Of a stretch of DNA of 64,000 bases, positions 8,942 through 17,943 are shown piece by piece (the stretch's first letter is position 1; the number at the start of each line of letters is the position of its first letter). The position numbers and the translations under genes were made by a program. Under the pieces are notes generated by a model. The model ran no database searches. It was not told where the DNA came from and saw nothing but the letters and a program-made list of their open reading frames with translations. Origin of the DNA: Candidatus Villigracilis vicinus (GTDB lineage: Bacteria > Chloroflexota > Anaerolineae > Anaerolineales > Villigracilaceae); NCBI GenBank assembly GCA_016721315.1, contig JADKIL010000002.1, positions 186,001 to 250,000 on the forward strand. The letters run 5' to 3'.

Positions 8942-9007
8942 TAGACGATGGACGATAAACCACAGACGATGGACTTTTATCGTCCATCGTCCAAGGTCTA
9001 TGGTCTA
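8942..9007. repeat. Heptad inverted repeat, GAC/GTC type (copy 1)
   Basis: The left arm (8942-8974) is a row of 7-nt units ending in AC or GAC (GATGGAC, GATAAAC, CACAGAC, GATGGAC). The right arm (from ~8978) is a row of 7-nt units beginning GTC (GTCCATC, GTCCAAG, GTCTATG). The arms are broadly complementary, so the transcript could form a long imperfect hairpin. It fills the gap between two operon genes. Confidence 0.8.
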
Positions 9008-11434
9008 GGATTTCAGTTTTTCGCCTTTTGGGTCAACCAATACATTGGCAGTCACCTCGGCTTCAAGGTTTCCTTCGATGAGTTCGATGGTAAAGCGATT
9101 GCCTTTCACTGCCAGATCAATGGGAAGGTAGGCATAGAGAATATTCTTCTTTACCGTAAAGCCATACCCGCCGCTACGCACACGGGTAACCAGTTTATCA
9201 CCATAATAAACCGCTTCACCACCATATATCTGGACGAAATCCTCTGTGCCGGTCAACACCAGCGTGCAAAGCTTGCGCGTCACGCCTTCGGCTTTTTGCT
9301 TCACCAGCGCATCGCGACCAATGAAGTCGCCTTTGTTCAAGTCTACACAGAAACCGAGACCGGCTTCGTAAGGCGATGTACTGGGAGTAATATCTGTAGT
9401 GAAATACTTGAAGCCTTTTTCGAGGCGTAACGGATCGAGTACCTTGTACCCTCCGAGTTCCATGCCGAATTCTTTACCCGCTTCAATGAGTAGATCCCAA
9501 ACCATTGTGGCGCGATTGTTGGGAATGTACAACTCCCAGCCCAACTCACCGGCATAACTCACGCGCTGAGCCAGCACCTTCACGCCATTAATAACAATGG
9601 GTTTGGTCATCAAATACGGATGTCCCTCGTTCGAGACATCGCTATCTGTAATCTTCTTTAATACATCACGAGATTTCGGTCCCCACAAGGCGAGACAAGC
9701 ATGTTCCTGTGTAATATCACGAATAGACACTTCGCCGTCTTTTTCGTCCACGTTCATCAAAATGCGGGCGTGGTCATTGGCAATGAAACCTGATCCCGTG
9801 ATGACCCAGAAATGGTCCTCTCCCAAGCGAGTCACGGTTAAATCGGATTCGATACCGCCATTACGATTCAAGAACTGGGTGTAAATCGCGCTGCCAACCG
9901 GTTTATCAATATTGCTGGAGGTCAGTCTTTGCAATAAAGGCAATGCGCCTTTACCTTTTAGTTCTATTTTGCCAAAAGAAGTCAGGTCAAACAAAGCCAC
10001 GCGCTCGCGGGCGGCAGTATGTTCCACACGCATGCGCTCGAAGTAAGGAGGTTTTGCCCAGCCCCACTTGCGTTGATCTTCACCCATGCGGCGCCATTCC
10101 TTGCCGGGTTCAAAGTAGTTCACACGTTCCCAACCGAACTTCTCGCCGAAGACCGCGCCATTCTCCATCAAACGATAATGCACCGGGCTGGTACGATGCG
10201 GACGGGCTTCTTCATGTTCATCATTCGGGAACTTCAAGCGATAGTAATACTTCACGCTTTCCATCGTGCGCTCGGCGGCATACTTGAAATCGGAATAATA
10301 ATTTCCAAAACGGGTGGCGCGATAACCATACACATCCATCGGCGCTTCACCGTCAATGATCCATTCTGCGATCAACTTGCCCATACCGCCCGCCCCACCG
10401 TAGCCATTAAGCGACATACCCGCCATCATCCAGAAGCCCTTTACGCCGGGCATCGGTCCAAGCAAAGGCTGGCAATCGGGCGTGTACGCACCGGGGTGAC
10501 GAACCAATGTAATAATGCCTGCCTGATCCAAAAACGGCAGACGGCGAATTGCACCTTCGAGCAACATTTCAAATTGATCCATATCGCCAGGGAAGGATTT
10601 GCTGCCATGTTCCCACGGCGTTCCATCGATCCAACGCGGAAGCGGCTTCGGCTCATAACCGCCGATCACCAAGCCGCCCTTTTCCTGCCGCATGTAAACC
10701 AAATTATCCGGGTCACGCAAACAGGGCGTTTGGTCGTTGAACTCATGCCCCGGCACAGCCCGCAGCGCAATGTGTTGATGATCTACTGGAGTCGTTGGGA
10801 CATGCAGACCTGCCATGGCGGCGATGCGCGGCGCCCACATCCCCGCTGCATTGATAATGATCTCGCATCGGATCGTGCCTTTATCTGTTACGACCGCCTC
10901 AACCTCACCCTTCGCTGACACTTTGATTCCGGTCACGCGAGTGTTGGTGTAAATTTCCACGCCTTGTTCTTTGGCAAAGCGCGCCATCGACGTTGTCACA
11001 GTGTACGGGTCAAGTTGACCGTCACCGGGCAGATAAATACCGCCGTACAATTCCTTATCAGAAATCTGCGGCATATATTTCTTGGATTCTTCCGGTGAGA
11101 TGACTTCACAATCAAGCCCAAGCGCCTTGGCGCGGCTCACGCTTCGTTCCATTTCGAGTAATTGTTCCTTACTCGAAGCCACACGCAAACTACCCACGGT
11201 GTCGAACAAGCCCAGTTCTTTATACAACTGCACGCTATACATGCGGAAGCGCAGCATGGCTTGCGATGTGGCGAATTGCGTCACCAACCCCGCCGCATGC
11301 GACGATTCGCCGCTGGCGATCTCGCCCTTCTCAATAATGACCACATCTTTGCGCCCGCTCTTCGCAAGATGATAGGCTACCTGCGCGCCATAGATCCCAC
11401 CACCGATGATAACGATCTCTGCTTGAGTCTTCAT
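9005..11434 (-). CDS. FAD-dependent N-demethylase/oxidoreductase fused to GcvT (dimethylglycine/sarcosine dehydrogenase-like)
   Basis: 809 residues in the classic DMGDH order: Rossmann FAD-binding DAO domain (IVIIGGGIYGAQVAYHLA near residue 8), FAO_M bridging domain near 370-430, GCV_T folate-binding domain near 435-690, and GCV_T_C barrel to the end. ESSHAAGLV at about residue 48-56 carries the His that covalently binds FAD in DMGDH and sarcosine dehydrogenases. Such enzymes oxidise an N-methyl group and hand the formaldehyde to tetrahydrofolate. The ATG at 11434 is chosen over an upstream TTG because GGAG precedes it at suitable spacing. It follows the regulator gene by 61 nt and precedes the PfkB-like gene. 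A paralogue lies on the other arm of the locus at 13320. The substrate could be dimethylglycine, sarcosine or another N-methyl amine. Confidence 0.9.
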   Translation of the reverse strand: MKTQAEIVIIGGGIYGAQVAYHLAKSGRKDVVIIEKGEIASGESSHAAGLVTQFATSQAMLRFRMYSVQLYKELGLFDTVGSLRVASSKEQLLEMERSVSRAKALGLDCEVISPEESKKYMPQISDKELYGGIYLPGDGQLDPYTVTTSMARFAKEQGVEIYTNTRVTGIKVSAKGEVEAVVTDKGTIRCEIIINAAGMWAPRIAAMAGLHVPTTPVDHQHIALRAVPGHEFNDQTPCLRDPDNLVYMRQEKGGLVIGGYEPKPLPRWIDGTPWEHGSKSFPGDMDQFEMLLEGAIRRLPFLDQAGIITLVRHPGAYTPDCQPLLGPMPGVKGFWMMAGMSLNGYGGAGGMGKLIAEWIIDGEAPMDVYGYRATRFGNYYSDFKYAAERTMESVKYYYRLKFPNDEHEEARPHRTSPVHYRLMENGAVFGEKFGWERVNYFEPGKEWRRMGEDQRKWGWAKPPYFERMRVEHTAARERVALFDLTSFGKIELKGKGALPLLQRLTSSNIDKPVGSAIYTQFLNRNGGIESDLTVTRLGEDHFWVITGSGFIANDHARILMNVDEKDGEVSIRDITQEHACLALWGPKSRDVLKKITDSDVSNEGHPYLMTKPIVINGVKVLAQRVSYAGELGWELYIPNNRATMVWDLLIEAGKEFGMELGGYKVLDPLRLEKGFKYFTTDITPSTSPYEAGLGFCVDLNKGDFIGRDALVKQKAEGVTRKLCTLVLTGTEDFVQIYGGEAVYYGDKLVTRVRSGGYGFTVKKNILYAYLPIDLAVKGNRFTIELIEGNLEAEVTANVLVDPKGEKLKS

Positions 11435-11461
11435 TAATTCGCTCCGCAAATTGATTTAAAA

Positions 11462-11488
11462 ATAGCATAGCGACTTTGTCGCCGCTAT
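11462..11488 (-). other. Short imperfect hairpin between regulator and demethylase genes
   Basis: A perfect GCGAC/GTCGC pair (11470-11474, 11478-11482) is extended by ATAGC/GCTAT after an internal loop. There is no T-run. It could set relative expression of the regulator and the enzymes downstream. Confidence 0.35.
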
Positions 11489-11495
11489 CTTGTTA

Positions 11496-12284
11496 TTAAA
11501 GATTAAGTTCTTGGGCGGTAAGGATCTCGATCGAATGAACGGCAAGTTCTTTTTTCGCCGTCTTGTCAAAACCTTCATCCGTCACAAATATATCCACTTC
11601 GTCAATGTTCGCAACATGAAAATTCGAAACCGCTCCCCACTTACTGCGGTCAGCCGCCACAATAACCTTGCCCTTGGTCCGGTCGATCATACGGCGAACC
11701 ACTTCCGCTTCATCGTTGGTGGGTACGGTGCATCCATGTTTCAGGGAGATCCCATCCACACCGAGGATCAGTTTGTTGGCATAGACCAGATTTAAATTAT
11801 CAAGCGCGAAGCGTCCGGCAAGAGAGTTGGAACGCCCTTGAAATTCGCCTCCGGTCAAATAGTAATGAAAGCCTGGGTCGCCGAGTTCGATCGCTGCATT
11901 TACATTATTCGTAAAGACCGTAATCCGGGCATCGCGCCGGATGTGTTTGAGTACTTGTGTGGCGGTCGTGCCGCTGTTGATAAAAACAATGTCACCATCT
12001 TCGATCAAAGATGCAGCCAACTGACCTATCAATTTCTTTTCTTCAGGATGATATTGCGCGCGCTGTTGATATGCCTGTTCAAAGATAACACGCTGATTCA
12101 AAATCGCACCCCCATGTGTGCGTTCGAGAAACCCTTTTTGTTCGAGCCATTCCAGGTCGCGGCGAACTGTAGCTTCAGATGCTTCAAGCAGATCCATCAA
12201 ATCGGCGGTACGTGCGATCTGATGAACAGCAAGAAACTCCTGAATCTTCTCTCTGCGTTGGGCTGGAATGAGGGGTTTACCCAT
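11496..12284 (-). CDS. DeoR-family transcriptional regulator
   Basis: 262 residues. The N-terminal winged helix-turn-helix contains QRREKIQEFLAVHQI and the recognition segment SEATVRRDLEWLEQKGFLERTHGG (residues ~30-53), the DeoR signature. The C-terminal sugar-phosphate sensor (DeoRC) has EEKKLIGQLAASLI, INSGTTATQ, ILGVDGISLKHGCTVPTNDEA and VAADRSKWG. Proteins of this family usually repress sugar or polyol catabolic operons and respond to a phosphorylated intermediate. The ATG at 12284 lies 7 nt from a TATAAT box, so the mRNA is probably leaderless; an upstream TTG would lie inside the promoter and is rejected. As first gene of the minus operon and neighbour of the divergent CBS/demethylase operon, it likely controls both and itself. 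Confidence 0.92.
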   Translation of the reverse strand: MGKPLIPAQRREKIQEFLAVHQIARTADLMDLLEASEATVRRDLEWLEQKGFLERTHGGAILNQRVIFEQAYQQRAQYHPEEKKLIGQLAASLIEDGDIVFINSGTTATQVLKHIRRDARITVFTNNVNAAIELGDPGFHYYLTGGEFQGRSNSLAGRFALDNLNLVYANKLILGVDGISLKHGCTVPTNDEAEVVRRMIDRTKGKVIVAADRSKWGAVSNFHVANIDEVDIFVTDEGFDKTAKKELAVHSIEILTAQELNL

Positions 12285-12291
12285 CTGACGG

Positions 12292-12320
12292 ATTATATAA
12301 GAATCTGAAGGAATTTGCAA
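12292..12320 (-). promoter_or_regulatory. Promoter of the deoR operon (leaderless)
   Basis: On the minus strand TTGCAA (12320-12315) is followed after exactly 17 nt by TATAAT (12297-12292), then 7 nt, then the ATG. The expected transcription start coincides with the start codon. Confidence 0.75.
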
Positions 12321-12343
12321 GTTTTTGATTTTTTCATTATAAT
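12315..12343 (+). promoter_or_regulatory. Divergent promoter of the CBS/demethylase operon, sharing the -35 hexamer
   Basis: The same palindromic TTGCAA (12315-12320) read on the plus strand is followed after exactly 17 nt by TATAAT (12338-12343). The leader to the ATG at 12430 is about 80 nt. Two polymerases could not bind both promoters at once. Confidence 0.72.
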
Positions 12344-12367
12344 CTGTTGAAAGAGTAATTCAAACAT

Positions 12368-12406
12368 CCCGCAGAGTAAATGGAGTTCGAAAGAAAAAAC
12401 TGCGGG
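12368..12406 (+). other. Hairpin in the 5' leader of the CBS-protein gene
   Basis: CCCGCAG (12368-12374) pairs with CTGCGGG (12400-12406) across a 25-nt A-rich loop. It lies between the promoter and the ribosome-binding site and may mark a regulator site or affect mRNA stability. Confidence 0.4.
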
Positions 12407-12429
12407 GTGATTTATTTTGTGGAGTCTTA

Positions 12430-13239
12430 ATGACGAAACTTGTAAAAGACTTAATGCACCCCGGCGTGATCATGTGCAAACCCGATGCAACTTTGGGTCA
12501 GGTTGCGATCTTGTTGGATCAGCACAAAGTTCACGCATTATTCGTTACCGACCGTGATGGGCGCATCATGGGTGTGATTTCTGATTTCGACCTGATGGCT
12601 GGTGAATGGCTTTCTTCAGACCCTGAAAGTTTAAACACCATGCGAAAGCTGACCGCCTCCGACCTAATGACCAAGCCGGTCAATACCATCGACGCCAACA
12701 TTCCCCTGCCCGAAGCCGCCGACCTTTTTATGCAAAAAAGAGTTGGGCGGTTTTTAGTTCTGAGCAACGGCAAGCCCGTTGGGACGATCTCGCTTTCTGA
12801 TTTTGTTGCCGGACTTTCGGAAAAGATCAGATCCAAACGCGATATGGTCGGTGATGTAATGTCGGATGCGATCCTGGTATGCCGCGGAAAAACTTCCGTG
12901 CTTTCCGCAGCCCGTGCCATGACCTCCTCTGGCTGGCGTTCGGTCTTGGTCGTTGATCTTCACGGCAAAGTACTTGGGGTGGTAAGCGGACATGACCTGC
13001 TGCACCTTGTTAAAACTGGTGTGGACGAAAAGCTCACCGTCCGTGATGTGATGCACTCTGCCCTGACCATTGATATTTCAGCCAGTCTACGCGAAGCGGC
13101 AGACATGCTCATTCAAAACCATTATCACCGTCTTGTAGTCATCGACAAAGAAAATCCCGACTCCTTCCCGCTTGGCGTAATTTCCACGTTCGATATCGTG
13201 GCTGAAATGGCAAGACCCGATTCTGTCTGGCAGAAATAA
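12430..13239 (+). CDS. Protein of four tandem CBS domains
   Basis: 269 residues with no catalytic domain. Four CBS units start at DLMHPGVIMCKPDAT (~7), DLMTKPVNTIDANI (~78), DVMSDAILVCRGKT (~141) and DVMHSALTIDISAS (~205), forming two Bateman modules. Such modules bind adenine nucleotides (AMP, ATP, SAM) and signal energy or methyl-group state. Each unit keeps the GVIS/GTIS/GVVS strand followed by an Asp (FD, DF, HD, FD), which in nucleotide-binding CBS domains contacts ribose. It is the first gene of the plus-strand operon, 80 nt before a demethylase gene. Its partner protein is unknown; SAM or AMP sensing would fit one-carbon metabolism, but that is inference. Confidence 0.92.
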   Translation: MTKLVKDLMHPGVIMCKPDATLGQVAILLDQHKVHALFVTDRDGRIMGVISDFDLMAGEWLSSDPESLNTMRKLTASDLMTKPVNTIDANIPLPEAADLFMQKRVGRFLVLSNGKPVGTISLSDFVAGLSEKIRSKRDMVGDVMSDAILVCRGKTSVLSAARAMTSSGWRSVLVVDLHGKVLGVVSGHDLLHLVKTGVDEKLTVRDVMHSALTIDISASLREAADMLIQNHYHRLVVIDKENPDSFPLGVISTFDIVAEMARPDSVWQK

Positions 13240-13241
13240 AT

Positions 13242-13308
13242 TAGACGACAAACCACGGACAATAGGCGATAGCAGGTTGTCTACGGTCAATCGTCAAACG
13301 TCTATCAC
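13242..13308. repeat. Heptad inverted repeat, GAC/GTC type (copy 2)
   Basis: Left-arm units include GACAAAC and CACGGAC; right-arm units are GTCTACG, GTCAATC, GTCAAAC, GTCTATC, each exactly 7 nt. It fills the gap between the CBS and demethylase genes. Confidence 0.78.
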
Positions 13309-13319
13309 AGGAGACATAT

Positions 13320-15752
13320 ATGTCTGAATTCCCAACACAAGCCCAGGTCGTCATCATCGGTGGCGGCGTGGGTGGAAGTAGTATCGCCTACCACCTCACC
13401 AAACTAGGGTGGAAGGATGTTGTTGTCCTTGAACGCCACGAGTTAACTTCCGGCTCCACCTGGCATTCGGCGGGTCTTGTCGGGCAAATGCGTTCCGATG
13501 CGAATCTGACCCGCATGATGCACTACAGTACCGACCTGTACCGCAGCCTCAAAGCCGAAACCGGTCAAGACACCTCATGGCGCGAAGTCGGCGGCATTCG
13601 CCTCGCTTCCTCTCATGAACGCATGGAAGAAACTAAACGCCTCGTGGGTCTCGCCCGTTCCTTCGGTGTGCCCATGGATTTGATCTCTCCAAAAGAAGCG
13701 CAGGACATGTTCCCGCTCATGGACATCACCGGCGTGGTCGGCGCAGCCTACACTCCCAACGATGGCTCCATTGACCCGACTGGTCTCACCAACGCCCTTG
13801 CCATTGGCGCAAAGAATCGCGGCGCACGTTTCTTCTTTTACACCACTGTTGAGAAGATCAATGTCGTCAATGGGCGCGTCAGCGAAGTGGTGACAGATAA
13901 AGGTACGATCAAGACCGAGATCGTGGTCAATGCTTCCGGCATGTGGGGACGCGAGATCGGCAAAATGGTTGGGCTCAATTTGCCGGTCATCCCCATGGCG
14001 CATTTGTACATCCTGACCGAACCCATCAAAGGTGTGACCAATAAATTCCCCAACCTGCGTGACCCAGACTTGCTTGTGTATTATCGCGAAGAAGTCGGCG
14101 GACTTGTCACCGGTGGGTATGAACGTCAACCTGCCACCTTTGGCATGAACGGCATTCCGCGTGATTTCAAATTTAAATTACTCGAACCCGATTGGGATCG
14201 CTTCACTCCATTGATGGAAAACTCCATCCGTCGTGTGCCTGCGGTGGAAAGTGCCCCAGTGAAATTGCTGCTCAATGGACCTGAAGGCTTCACACCCGAT
14301 GGCGAATTCCTGCTGGGACCCACCTCCGTCAAAGGCTTCTGGGTGGCCTGCGCCTTCTGTGCGCATGGGCTCGCAGGCGCAGGCGGTATCGGCAAGGTGA
14401 TGGCTGAATGGATCGTAGACGGCAGCCCTGAATGGGATGTCTGGCGTTTGGATGTGCGTCGCTTTGGTCCGAACTACAACAGCCTTGAATATGCGCGTGC
14501 GCGTACTTTCGAAACCTATACCCAGTATTACGACATTCACTACCCCGGCGAGGAAAGACTCTCGAAGCGTAATGTGCGCATCTCCCCCACGTACTTCCGC
14601 CTGCGTGACCTTGGCTGTACGTTCGGCGAGAAAATGGGTTGGGAACGCCCGAACTGGTTCCGTAAATATGAAGAGCTTGCCACTCACGGTCACGAACCAC
14701 GCGGATGGATGCGCCACAATTGGAGCCGCGCCACGGGTCACGAACATTTGATGACCCGCGAGAATGCCGGTCTCTTCGATGAAACATCCTTCAATAAATT
14801 TGAAGTCCGCGGACCCGGCGCATTGAAATTCCTCAACACGGTTTGCGCCAATCAAATTGACGTGCCCGTCGGCAACCTTGTCTACACGCAAGCGCTCAAC
14901 AAACGCGGCGGTATTGAATGCGATTTCACCGTCACCCGCCTTGCGGAAGACCGCTTCTTTATTGTTACCGGAACGGCATTCGGTCAACACGATATGTCCT
15001 GGCTCTCCCTGCAAATGCCCGAAGATGGCAGTGTGACGTTGGAAGACGTCGGCTCGAACTATGCCTGTATTGGTATGTGGGGACCCAAGGCTCGTACCAT
15101 CCTTGAGAAGGTCACCACTGAGGATGTCTCAAATGCGGGCTTCCCGTATATGACATCCAAGCGCATCAACGTTGGCGATGTACCTGTCCTCGCTTCGCGC
15201 GTGACCTATGTTGGTGAACTCGGCTGGGAATTCTACTGCCCGATGGAATATGGTCTGCGCTTGTGGGATACACTCTGGGAAGCGGGTCAACCTGAAGGTA
15301 TGGTGGCTGGCGGATACAAAGCGATTGAATCGCTGCGCCTCGAAAAAGCATATCGCTATTGGAGCGGTGAAATTTCTCCCGACTACACTCCCTACGAAGC
15401 CGGTCTTGGTTTCGCTGTGAAGTTAGACAAGGGTGATTTCACCGGCAAAGATGCGTTGGTCAAACAAAAGGCAGAAGGGCTCAAATCCAAACTCTGCACA
15501 ATGACTCTCGCCGATGACCGCACCATCGTCATGGGTAAGGAACCGATCCGTGTGGACGGCAAGATCGTCGGCTGGGTTGCATCTGGCGGATTTGGTTACT
15601 CGGTCAATAAATCCATTGCATACGCGTATTTGCCGCTGGAATATTCCAAGGCTGGAACCAAACTTGAGATCGAATGCTTCGGCGAGCAGGTTGGCGCGGA
15701 AGTAACACAGACAGTTTTGTGGGATCCGAAGAACGAACGAATTAAGGCGTAG
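13320..15752 (+). CDS. FAD-dependent N-demethylase/oxidoreductase fused to GcvT (second paralogue)
   Basis: 810 residues, the same DAO, FAO_M, GCV_T and GCV_T_C order as the gene ending at 11434. The dinucleotide fold reads VVIIGGGVGGSSIAYHL near residue 9. GSTWHSAGLVGQM near residue 46-58 contains the His used for covalent FAD attachment in DMGDH. The folate-binding half begins near residue 480 (RENAGLFDETSFNKFEV) and ends with VGWVASGGFGYSVNK. AGGAG precedes the ATG by 7 nt. It lies second in the plus operon, after the CBS gene and before the choline-kinase-like gene. Two diverged copies on the two arms of one locus suggest two successive N-demethylations, or two substrates. Confidence 0.9.
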   Translation: MSEFPTQAQVVIIGGGVGGSSIAYHLTKLGWKDVVVLERHELTSGSTWHSAGLVGQMRSDANLTRMMHYSTDLYRSLKAETGQDTSWREVGGIRLASSHERMEETKRLVGLARSFGVPMDLISPKEAQDMFPLMDITGVVGAAYTPNDGSIDPTGLTNALAIGAKNRGARFFFYTTVEKINVVNGRVSEVVTDKGTIKTEIVVNASGMWGREIGKMVGLNLPVIPMAHLYILTEPIKGVTNKFPNLRDPDLLVYYREEVGGLVTGGYERQPATFGMNGIPRDFKFKLLEPDWDRFTPLMENSIRRVPAVESAPVKLLLNGPEGFTPDGEFLLGPTSVKGFWVACAFCAHGLAGAGGIGKVMAEWIVDGSPEWDVWRLDVRRFGPNYNSLEYARARTFETYTQYYDIHYPGEERLSKRNVRISPTYFRLRDLGCTFGEKMGWERPNWFRKYEELATHGHEPRGWMRHNWSRATGHEHLMTRENAGLFDETSFNKFEVRGPGALKFLNTVCANQIDVPVGNLVYTQALNKRGGIECDFTVTRLAEDRFFIVTGTAFGQHDMSWLSLQMPEDGSVTLEDVGSNYACIGMWGPKARTILEKVTTEDVSNAGFPYMTSKRINVGDVPVLASRVTYVGELGWEFYCPMEYGLRLWDTLWEAGQPEGMVAGGYKAIESLRLEKAYRYWSGEISPDYTPYEAGLGFAVKLDKGDFTGKDALVKQKAEGLKSKLCTMTLADDRTIVMGKEPIRVDGKIVGWVASGGFGYSVNKSIAYAYLPLEYSKAGTKLEIECFGEQVGAEVTQTVLWDPKNERIKA

Positions 15753-15759
15753 TGATTTT

Positions 15760-15829
15760 CCCTCATCCCCAACCCTTCCCCCGCAAGGGGAAGGGTCCCC
15801 TCTCCTACGGGAGAGGGCTAGGGTGAGGG
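15760..15829. repeat. Palindromic CCCTCATCCCC-type intergenic repeat
   Basis: An outer pair (CCCTCATCC near 15760 with GGGTGAGGG ending at 15829) encloses two strong hairpins: 15773-15781 with 15787-15795, and 15798-15805 with 15810-15817. Very similar elements are scattered through many unrelated bacterial genomes. Here it follows the demethylase stop and may act as a transcription attenuator. Confidence 0.75.
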
Positions 15830-15933
15830 CAAGAAAAAGGCTCGAGAAAGCAGAAGCAGATTTCAGTTAGGACAGAAGCGGGTTCTTCATCCGCAAAAAA
15901 TATTCTTTCAACCAAAGGAAGGAACACAGTCAC

Positions 15934-16869
15934 ATGAATACGCTTGCCATCGATAAAGCCATTGCCAAAGTACCGTTTCTCGCAGATTCGAAGAACATCA
16001 AGAAGATCCCGCTCAGCGGCGGCATCACCAACCTGAACTTCAAGATCGAAGCGGATGGACGCGCCTACGTTATCCGCCTTGCAGGGGAAGGCACCGACCA
16101 GTTGGGCATCAAACGCGATGTGGAATACGCCGCTAATAAAGTCGCTGGTGAATTGGGCATCGCGCCCGAAGTGGTGTACTTCATTGAGCCGGAAGGATAT
16201 ATTGTCACCCGCTTTGTGACCGGCAAGCGCATCATGCCTGAGGACATTGTCAAACCGGACTACCTGACACGTATTGCACAAAAACTGCGTTTGTTCCACC
16301 GCAACGCCCCGAAGTTAAAAGGTGAGTTCAACGTTTTCCGCCGTGTTGAAATGCTCACAAAAACGGCAAAAGCCAAGAACGCACAATTCCCCGAAGACTG
16401 GGCTTTCATTCAAAAGAAAATGCGTGAAGCAGAAAAAGCCCTGCTCAAAGATCCCTACAAACCAACCCCCTGCCACAACGACCTGCTCAACCTCAACTGG
16501 TTGGACGAAGAAGTGGCGGGTGACATTGGCGAGATCCGTCTGCTGGATTGGGAATATGCCGGCATGGGCGATATCTTCTTTGACCTTGGGAATTTTGCCC
16601 ATCATCATCGTTTGAACGAAGACCAGATCCGCCTCTTCCTGACCGCCTATTTTGGGTCATTCCAACCCAAGCATTATGCCCGTCTGAGAATTATGTGGGC
16701 GATGTCTGAGTTACATGAAGCCATGTGGGGTACGACCCAATCGGTCATTTCCACGCTTGAAGAAGATTTCCAGGGGTACGCCAATTTGTGGTTCGGACGC
16801 TACCGTATGCACACCACTGACTATCGCTGGGAACAGTGGCTAAAAGATGCGTCGAAAAAGAGTAAATGA
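15934..16869 (+). CDS. Choline/ethanolamine kinase-like phosphotransferase (APH fold)
   Basis: 311 residues. It shows the kinase-like fold of aminoglycoside/choline phosphotransferases: a glycine-poor P-loop region LSGGITNLNFKI near residue 27, the Lys/Arg region YVIRLAG, the Brenner loop CHNDLLNLNWL (catalytic Asp near residue 189) and the metal-binding LLDWEYAGMGD (near 209). A final region EAMWGTTQS and a WEQWL tail match bacterial LicA/choline-kinase relatives. The likely reaction is ATP-dependent phosphorylation of an amino-alcohol such as choline, ethanolamine or aminopropanol. AGGAAGGA precedes the ATG. It lies in the plus operon between a demethylase and an aldolase. Confidence 0.88.
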   Translation: MNTLAIDKAIAKVPFLADSKNIKKIPLSGGITNLNFKIEADGRAYVIRLAGEGTDQLGIKRDVEYAANKVAGELGIAPEVVYFIEPEGYIVTRFVTGKRIMPEDIVKPDYLTRIAQKLRLFHRNAPKLKGEFNVFRRVEMLTKTAKAKNAQFPEDWAFIQKKMREAEKALLKDPYKPTPCHNDLLNLNWLDEEVAGDIGEIRLLDWEYAGMGDIFFDLGNFAHHHRLNEDQIRLFLTAYFGSFQPKHYARLRIMWAMSELHEAMWGTTQSVISTLEEDFQGYANLWFGRYRMHTTDYRWEQWLKDASKKSK

Positions 16870-16927
16870 AGAAGTCAGAATGCAGAAAGATGACTATTTT
16901 GCATGCATCATTCTGCATTCTTCATTC
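16866..16927. repeat. Heptad inverted repeat, ATGAAGA type
   Basis: Left-arm 7-nt units ATGAAGA, AGTCAGA, ATGCAGA, AAGATGA face right-arm units CATCATT, CTGCATT, CTTCATT. The arms are complementary across a short AT-rich centre. It begins at the stop codon of the kinase gene. Confidence 0.78.
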
Positions 16928-16975
16928 GTAATAAAGAATTTCTACTAAAAAAGATAACCAAATAAGGAGTACCAA

Positions 16976-17851
16976 ATGTCTATCGTAAATGCAAAAGAAA
17001 TCATGATCCCTGCCGCCAAAGAAGGCTGGGCAGTCGGCGCGTTCAACGTGACGGACCTGCTGCAATTCGAAGCGGTGATCGATGCGGCGATCGAAAAGAA
17101 AGCCCCTGTGATCGTACAGACCTCCGTCAAACCTTCGCAGTTCCTTGGCACGCAGATGATGGTGAATATCTATCGCACATTGGCAGAGTCTGCCCCCATC
17201 CCCGTCTGCTTGCACCTCGATCATTCCACCAGCATTGACTACTGCAAAAAATGCGCGGATGCCGGTTACACCAACATCATGATCGACGCGTCCAAGCAAT
17301 CCTATGAAGAGAACATCCGTCAGACCAAGGAAGTAGTAGACTACGCTCACAGCGTCGGCAACATCTCTGTTGAAGGCGAGCTGGGAACCGTAGGCGGCGT
17401 GGAAGACCAGATCAAGGTTGCAGAAGATGAAGCACAGCTTGCCAACCCTGAACAGTCGATCGAGTTCGTCGAACGCACCGGCGTGGATATCTTCGCCCCT
17501 GCCATCGGCACCGCGCACGGCGTGTACAAGACCAAGAACCCCAAGATCGACTTCGAACGCATGGCGACCATTCACAAGATGCTTAACAGCAATGGCATCA
17601 AGACCCCGCTCGTCGTCCACGGCGGAACCGGCTTGCCCGATGATTATGTTGCCAAGTTGCTCGCAGCGGGCGGCGCGAAGTTCAACGTCTCCACCGAGCT
17701 CAAGCACACCCTCATCAATGCCAAATGGGAATATCTCAGCGCTCACCGTGATGAATACGACCCCGGCAAACTGGATGTCTTCGTCCGCGATGCGACCCGC
17801 AATGCTGTGATGCACTGGATGGACAAGCTTGGCTGCAACGGCAAGGCTTAA
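16976..17851 (+). CDS. Class II (zinc) ketose-bisphosphate aldolase
   Basis: 291 residues, Fba/GatY/KbaY family. Catalytic Asp82 and zinc ligand His83 are in CLHLDHSTS; the other zinc ligands are His181 in GTAHGVY and His215 in VHGGTGLPDD. The phosphate-binding loop GGTG and FNVSTELK near the end are present. It cleaves or forms a C-C bond using dihydroxyacetone phosphate and an aldehyde. AAGGAG precedes the ATG. In an operon with an aminotransferase, HAD phosphatase and kinases, a role in an unusual phosphorylated sugar or amino-sugar is more likely than central glycolysis, though a glycolytic role cannot be excluded. Confidence 0.93.
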   Translation: MSIVNAKEIMIPAAKEGWAVGAFNVTDLLQFEAVIDAAIEKKAPVIVQTSVKPSQFLGTQMMVNIYRTLAESAPIPVCLHLDHSTSIDYCKKCADAGYTNIMIDASKQSYEENIRQTKEVVDYAHSVGNISVEGELGTVGGVEDQIKVAEDEAQLANPEQSIEFVERTGVDIFAPAIGTAHGVYKTKNPKIDFERMATIHKMLNSNGIKTPLVVHGGTGLPDDYVAKLLAAGGAKFNVSTELKHTLINAKWEYLSAHRDEYDPGKLDVFVRDATRNAVMHWMDKLGCNGKA

Positions 17852-17856
17852 TAAAA

Positions 17857-17908
17857 TGACGACCGACTGTAGACGATAGACTGTTGTCGCATTACGGTCG
17901 GCGGTCAA
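17857..17908. repeat. Heptad inverted repeat, GAC/GTC type (copy 3, short)
   Basis: Units GACCGAC, TGTAGAC, GATAGAC on the left and GTCGGCG, GTCAATA on the right follow a 7-nt period. It lies between the aldolase and aminotransferase genes. Confidence 0.65.
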
Positions 17909-17943
17909 TACTAAATTTATATAACTATATCAAGGAGTTAAGC

